Below, piece after piece: positions 62,851-64,000 of a stretch of 64,000 nucleotides of DNA. This DNA comes from Amorphophallus konjac. Taxonomy: Eukaryota; Streptophyta; Magnoliopsida; Alismatales; Araceae. The position numbers and the translations under genes are program-made. How positions within the stretch are numbered: position 1 is the stretch's first letter; each line of letters opens with the position of its first letter. Under the pieces are notes generated by a model. That model made no database searches. It saw only the letters and a program-made list of their open reading frames with translations, and was not told the origin of the DNA. The stretch spans positions 65,681,491-65,745,490 of the forward strand of contig CM040124.1 of NCBI GenBank assembly GCA_022559845.1, read 5' to 3'.

Positions 62851-64000
62851 TGATGCGGGACAGACACGCAACCTGGGACTCTAGCTCGCGATCGTCCCTA
62901 TGCGAGGGAAGACGTGGGACCGTGCACGGTTGAGAAATCGGCAGTGAGTCTCGGGTATCGGCCTTTCCGCGTTAACTCGGGTCAAGTCACGGGACGGTCA
63001 CTCACACTCGCTCTTGCAACGGTGATAAAATGATAACAAGCTAGATAATCTATCACTCATGCAGCGACATATACAAAAATATACGAGTAAAGTAATGCCT
63101 ACGAGGAGGGTAGCGAGTGTACCTCCACGCTCCGGGCGTGGGGAAGACGTTCCTGGCCAAGTATGGTAACTCCCGGTAACAACGGTAAAAGTTAATTACA
63201 ACAGTAAATTTTATTGCCCACTCCACGCAGGGAGGTAAAGGGCGACAAGTGGGGCCTGGGAGGACCGACCCTGGGTTGACGGGCAGCAATCTGGAGGTAC
63301 GTACGGCACGAACTCGGCCTGCTGGTCCGACTCGATCCTGCGTCGACTCGATACTGCGCCGACTCGGTTCTGACTCGCTGGACAGTAAGGTGTGGATTCC
63401 AAAGGAACGACACCCTCCCGAGGTCTTCTGAAGGCGCCGCTTGGTTGGGACGATGGCGGGATGTCCCTGATCGACTCCCTGAAGTGGCGGTTCCAGAAGT
63501 TGACTTTTGATAATTTTGCACGAATTATTCCCAGACTGCAATTTCAGACCTGCACATGGAACAGATCTGCACGCCTCGGCTGCAAGAATTATGTGGCTCA
63601 GATCCGGAGGCCGATCGAGGCGTGGCTAGTACAGTTGGAAAGAGCACTCAATGAACCACAACATATATTTTTCAAAGCTCCATCCACCGAACGGATTGAA
63701 GATGAGAATGACTGTAACACTGTTTTGTTTTCTGACCCGGACTGATAGACACACAGGGCAGACTATGTTTTTTATGAGACTGACCTTTGACTGAAGAGGA
63801 AATAATTTTTATAGACTCCACGAAAATTATGGTGGAAGGGGGTATATGTGAGGAACACTGAGGAATTGTTTGGGATTTTCTAGAAATTGATAAGGGGGTG
63901 GGACATATAGAAAAAGGTGACTCTATCCCGTAGATCTGCAAAATGGCAGATTATAGGGGGAGAACAATAAATACGGGAAAAATACCAAATGAAGTCCAAA
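62851..64000 (-). repeat. Element E: LTR related to that of element R, opposite orientation, incomplete
   Basis: Begins TGATGCGGGACAGACACGC, the reverse complement of the R LTR terminus GTCCCGCATCA. A block GCCCACTCCACGC...GAGGTAAAGGG at 63216-63240 matches R (43565-43591) in reverse complement. It therefore is a related chromovirus LTR lying on the minus strand, here its 3' LTR if the element is complete to the right. The rest diverges. Its other end and interior are beyond the window. No gene is seen to 64000; the frames here are low-complexity. Confidence 0.7.

Overview
This window looks like repeat-rich intergenic DNA from the nuclear genome of an angiosperm. I see no host protein gene, rRNA, tRNA or CRISPR array in it. 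Nearly all of the sequence can be assigned to plant retrotransposons inserted into one another. Every coding region is decayed: in-frame stops, a few frameshifts, and some lost catalytic residues. The species cannot be named from the sequence. The element mix (SIRE-type Ty1/copia, Tekay/Del-like chromovirus, Athila, Tat/Ogre-like Ty3/gypsy, and a LINE with a DUF4283-type ORF1) is typical of flowering plants.

Layout, left to right. (1) A LINE on the minus strand occupies about 800-3356 and 15690-16850. It is split by Tat/Ogre-like element A (3357-15689, minus strand), which has 2.27 kb LTRs and a perfect CTTCC target duplication. A carries gag and a long unrecognised reading frame but no pol. 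(2) About 16850-19001 holds a decayed coiled-coil/proline-rich coding remnant, an array of TAGGCG/CGCCTA words and roughly 190-bp repeats. The repeats resume at 29946 on the far side of a Tekay/Del-like chromovirus, element G (19002-29945, minus strand, 3.1 kb LTRs, gag-PR-RT-RH-IN-chromodomain). (3) 29946-31689 is LTR-like sequence with a TATA box.

(4) Tat/Ogre-like element B (minus strand) starts at 31690. Its LTR is interrupted by SIRE-like copia element S (32781-50700, minus strand). The upstream LTR of S is in turn interrupted by a gag-only chromovirus derivative, element R (42096-48583, plus strand). (5) B resumes at 50701. It is followed by plus-strand Tat-like element C (about 52249-54195), which is interrupted by Athila element D (54196-62850, minus strand). 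D is interrupted inside gag by the LTR of element E (62851 to the window end), whose termini and internal blocks resemble the LTR of R in opposite orientation. Nesting at the right end is at least four deep.

The most unusual signals are not genes. Four LTR groups carry many copies of a short, family-specific, palindrome-like word spaced through otherwise unstructured sequence. One of these words (ACGGTCC...GGCCGTT) is shared by two unrelated lineages, and another (TGCGTCGATGCATC-like) runs from the copia LTR into its 3' region and its gag coding region. Other notable points are a conserved block upstream of the polypurine tract in the two Tat/Ogre-like elements A and B, the long accessory reading frame that replaces pol in A, and Athila gag-pol decay through stop codons with no detectable frameshift over about 5.5 kb.
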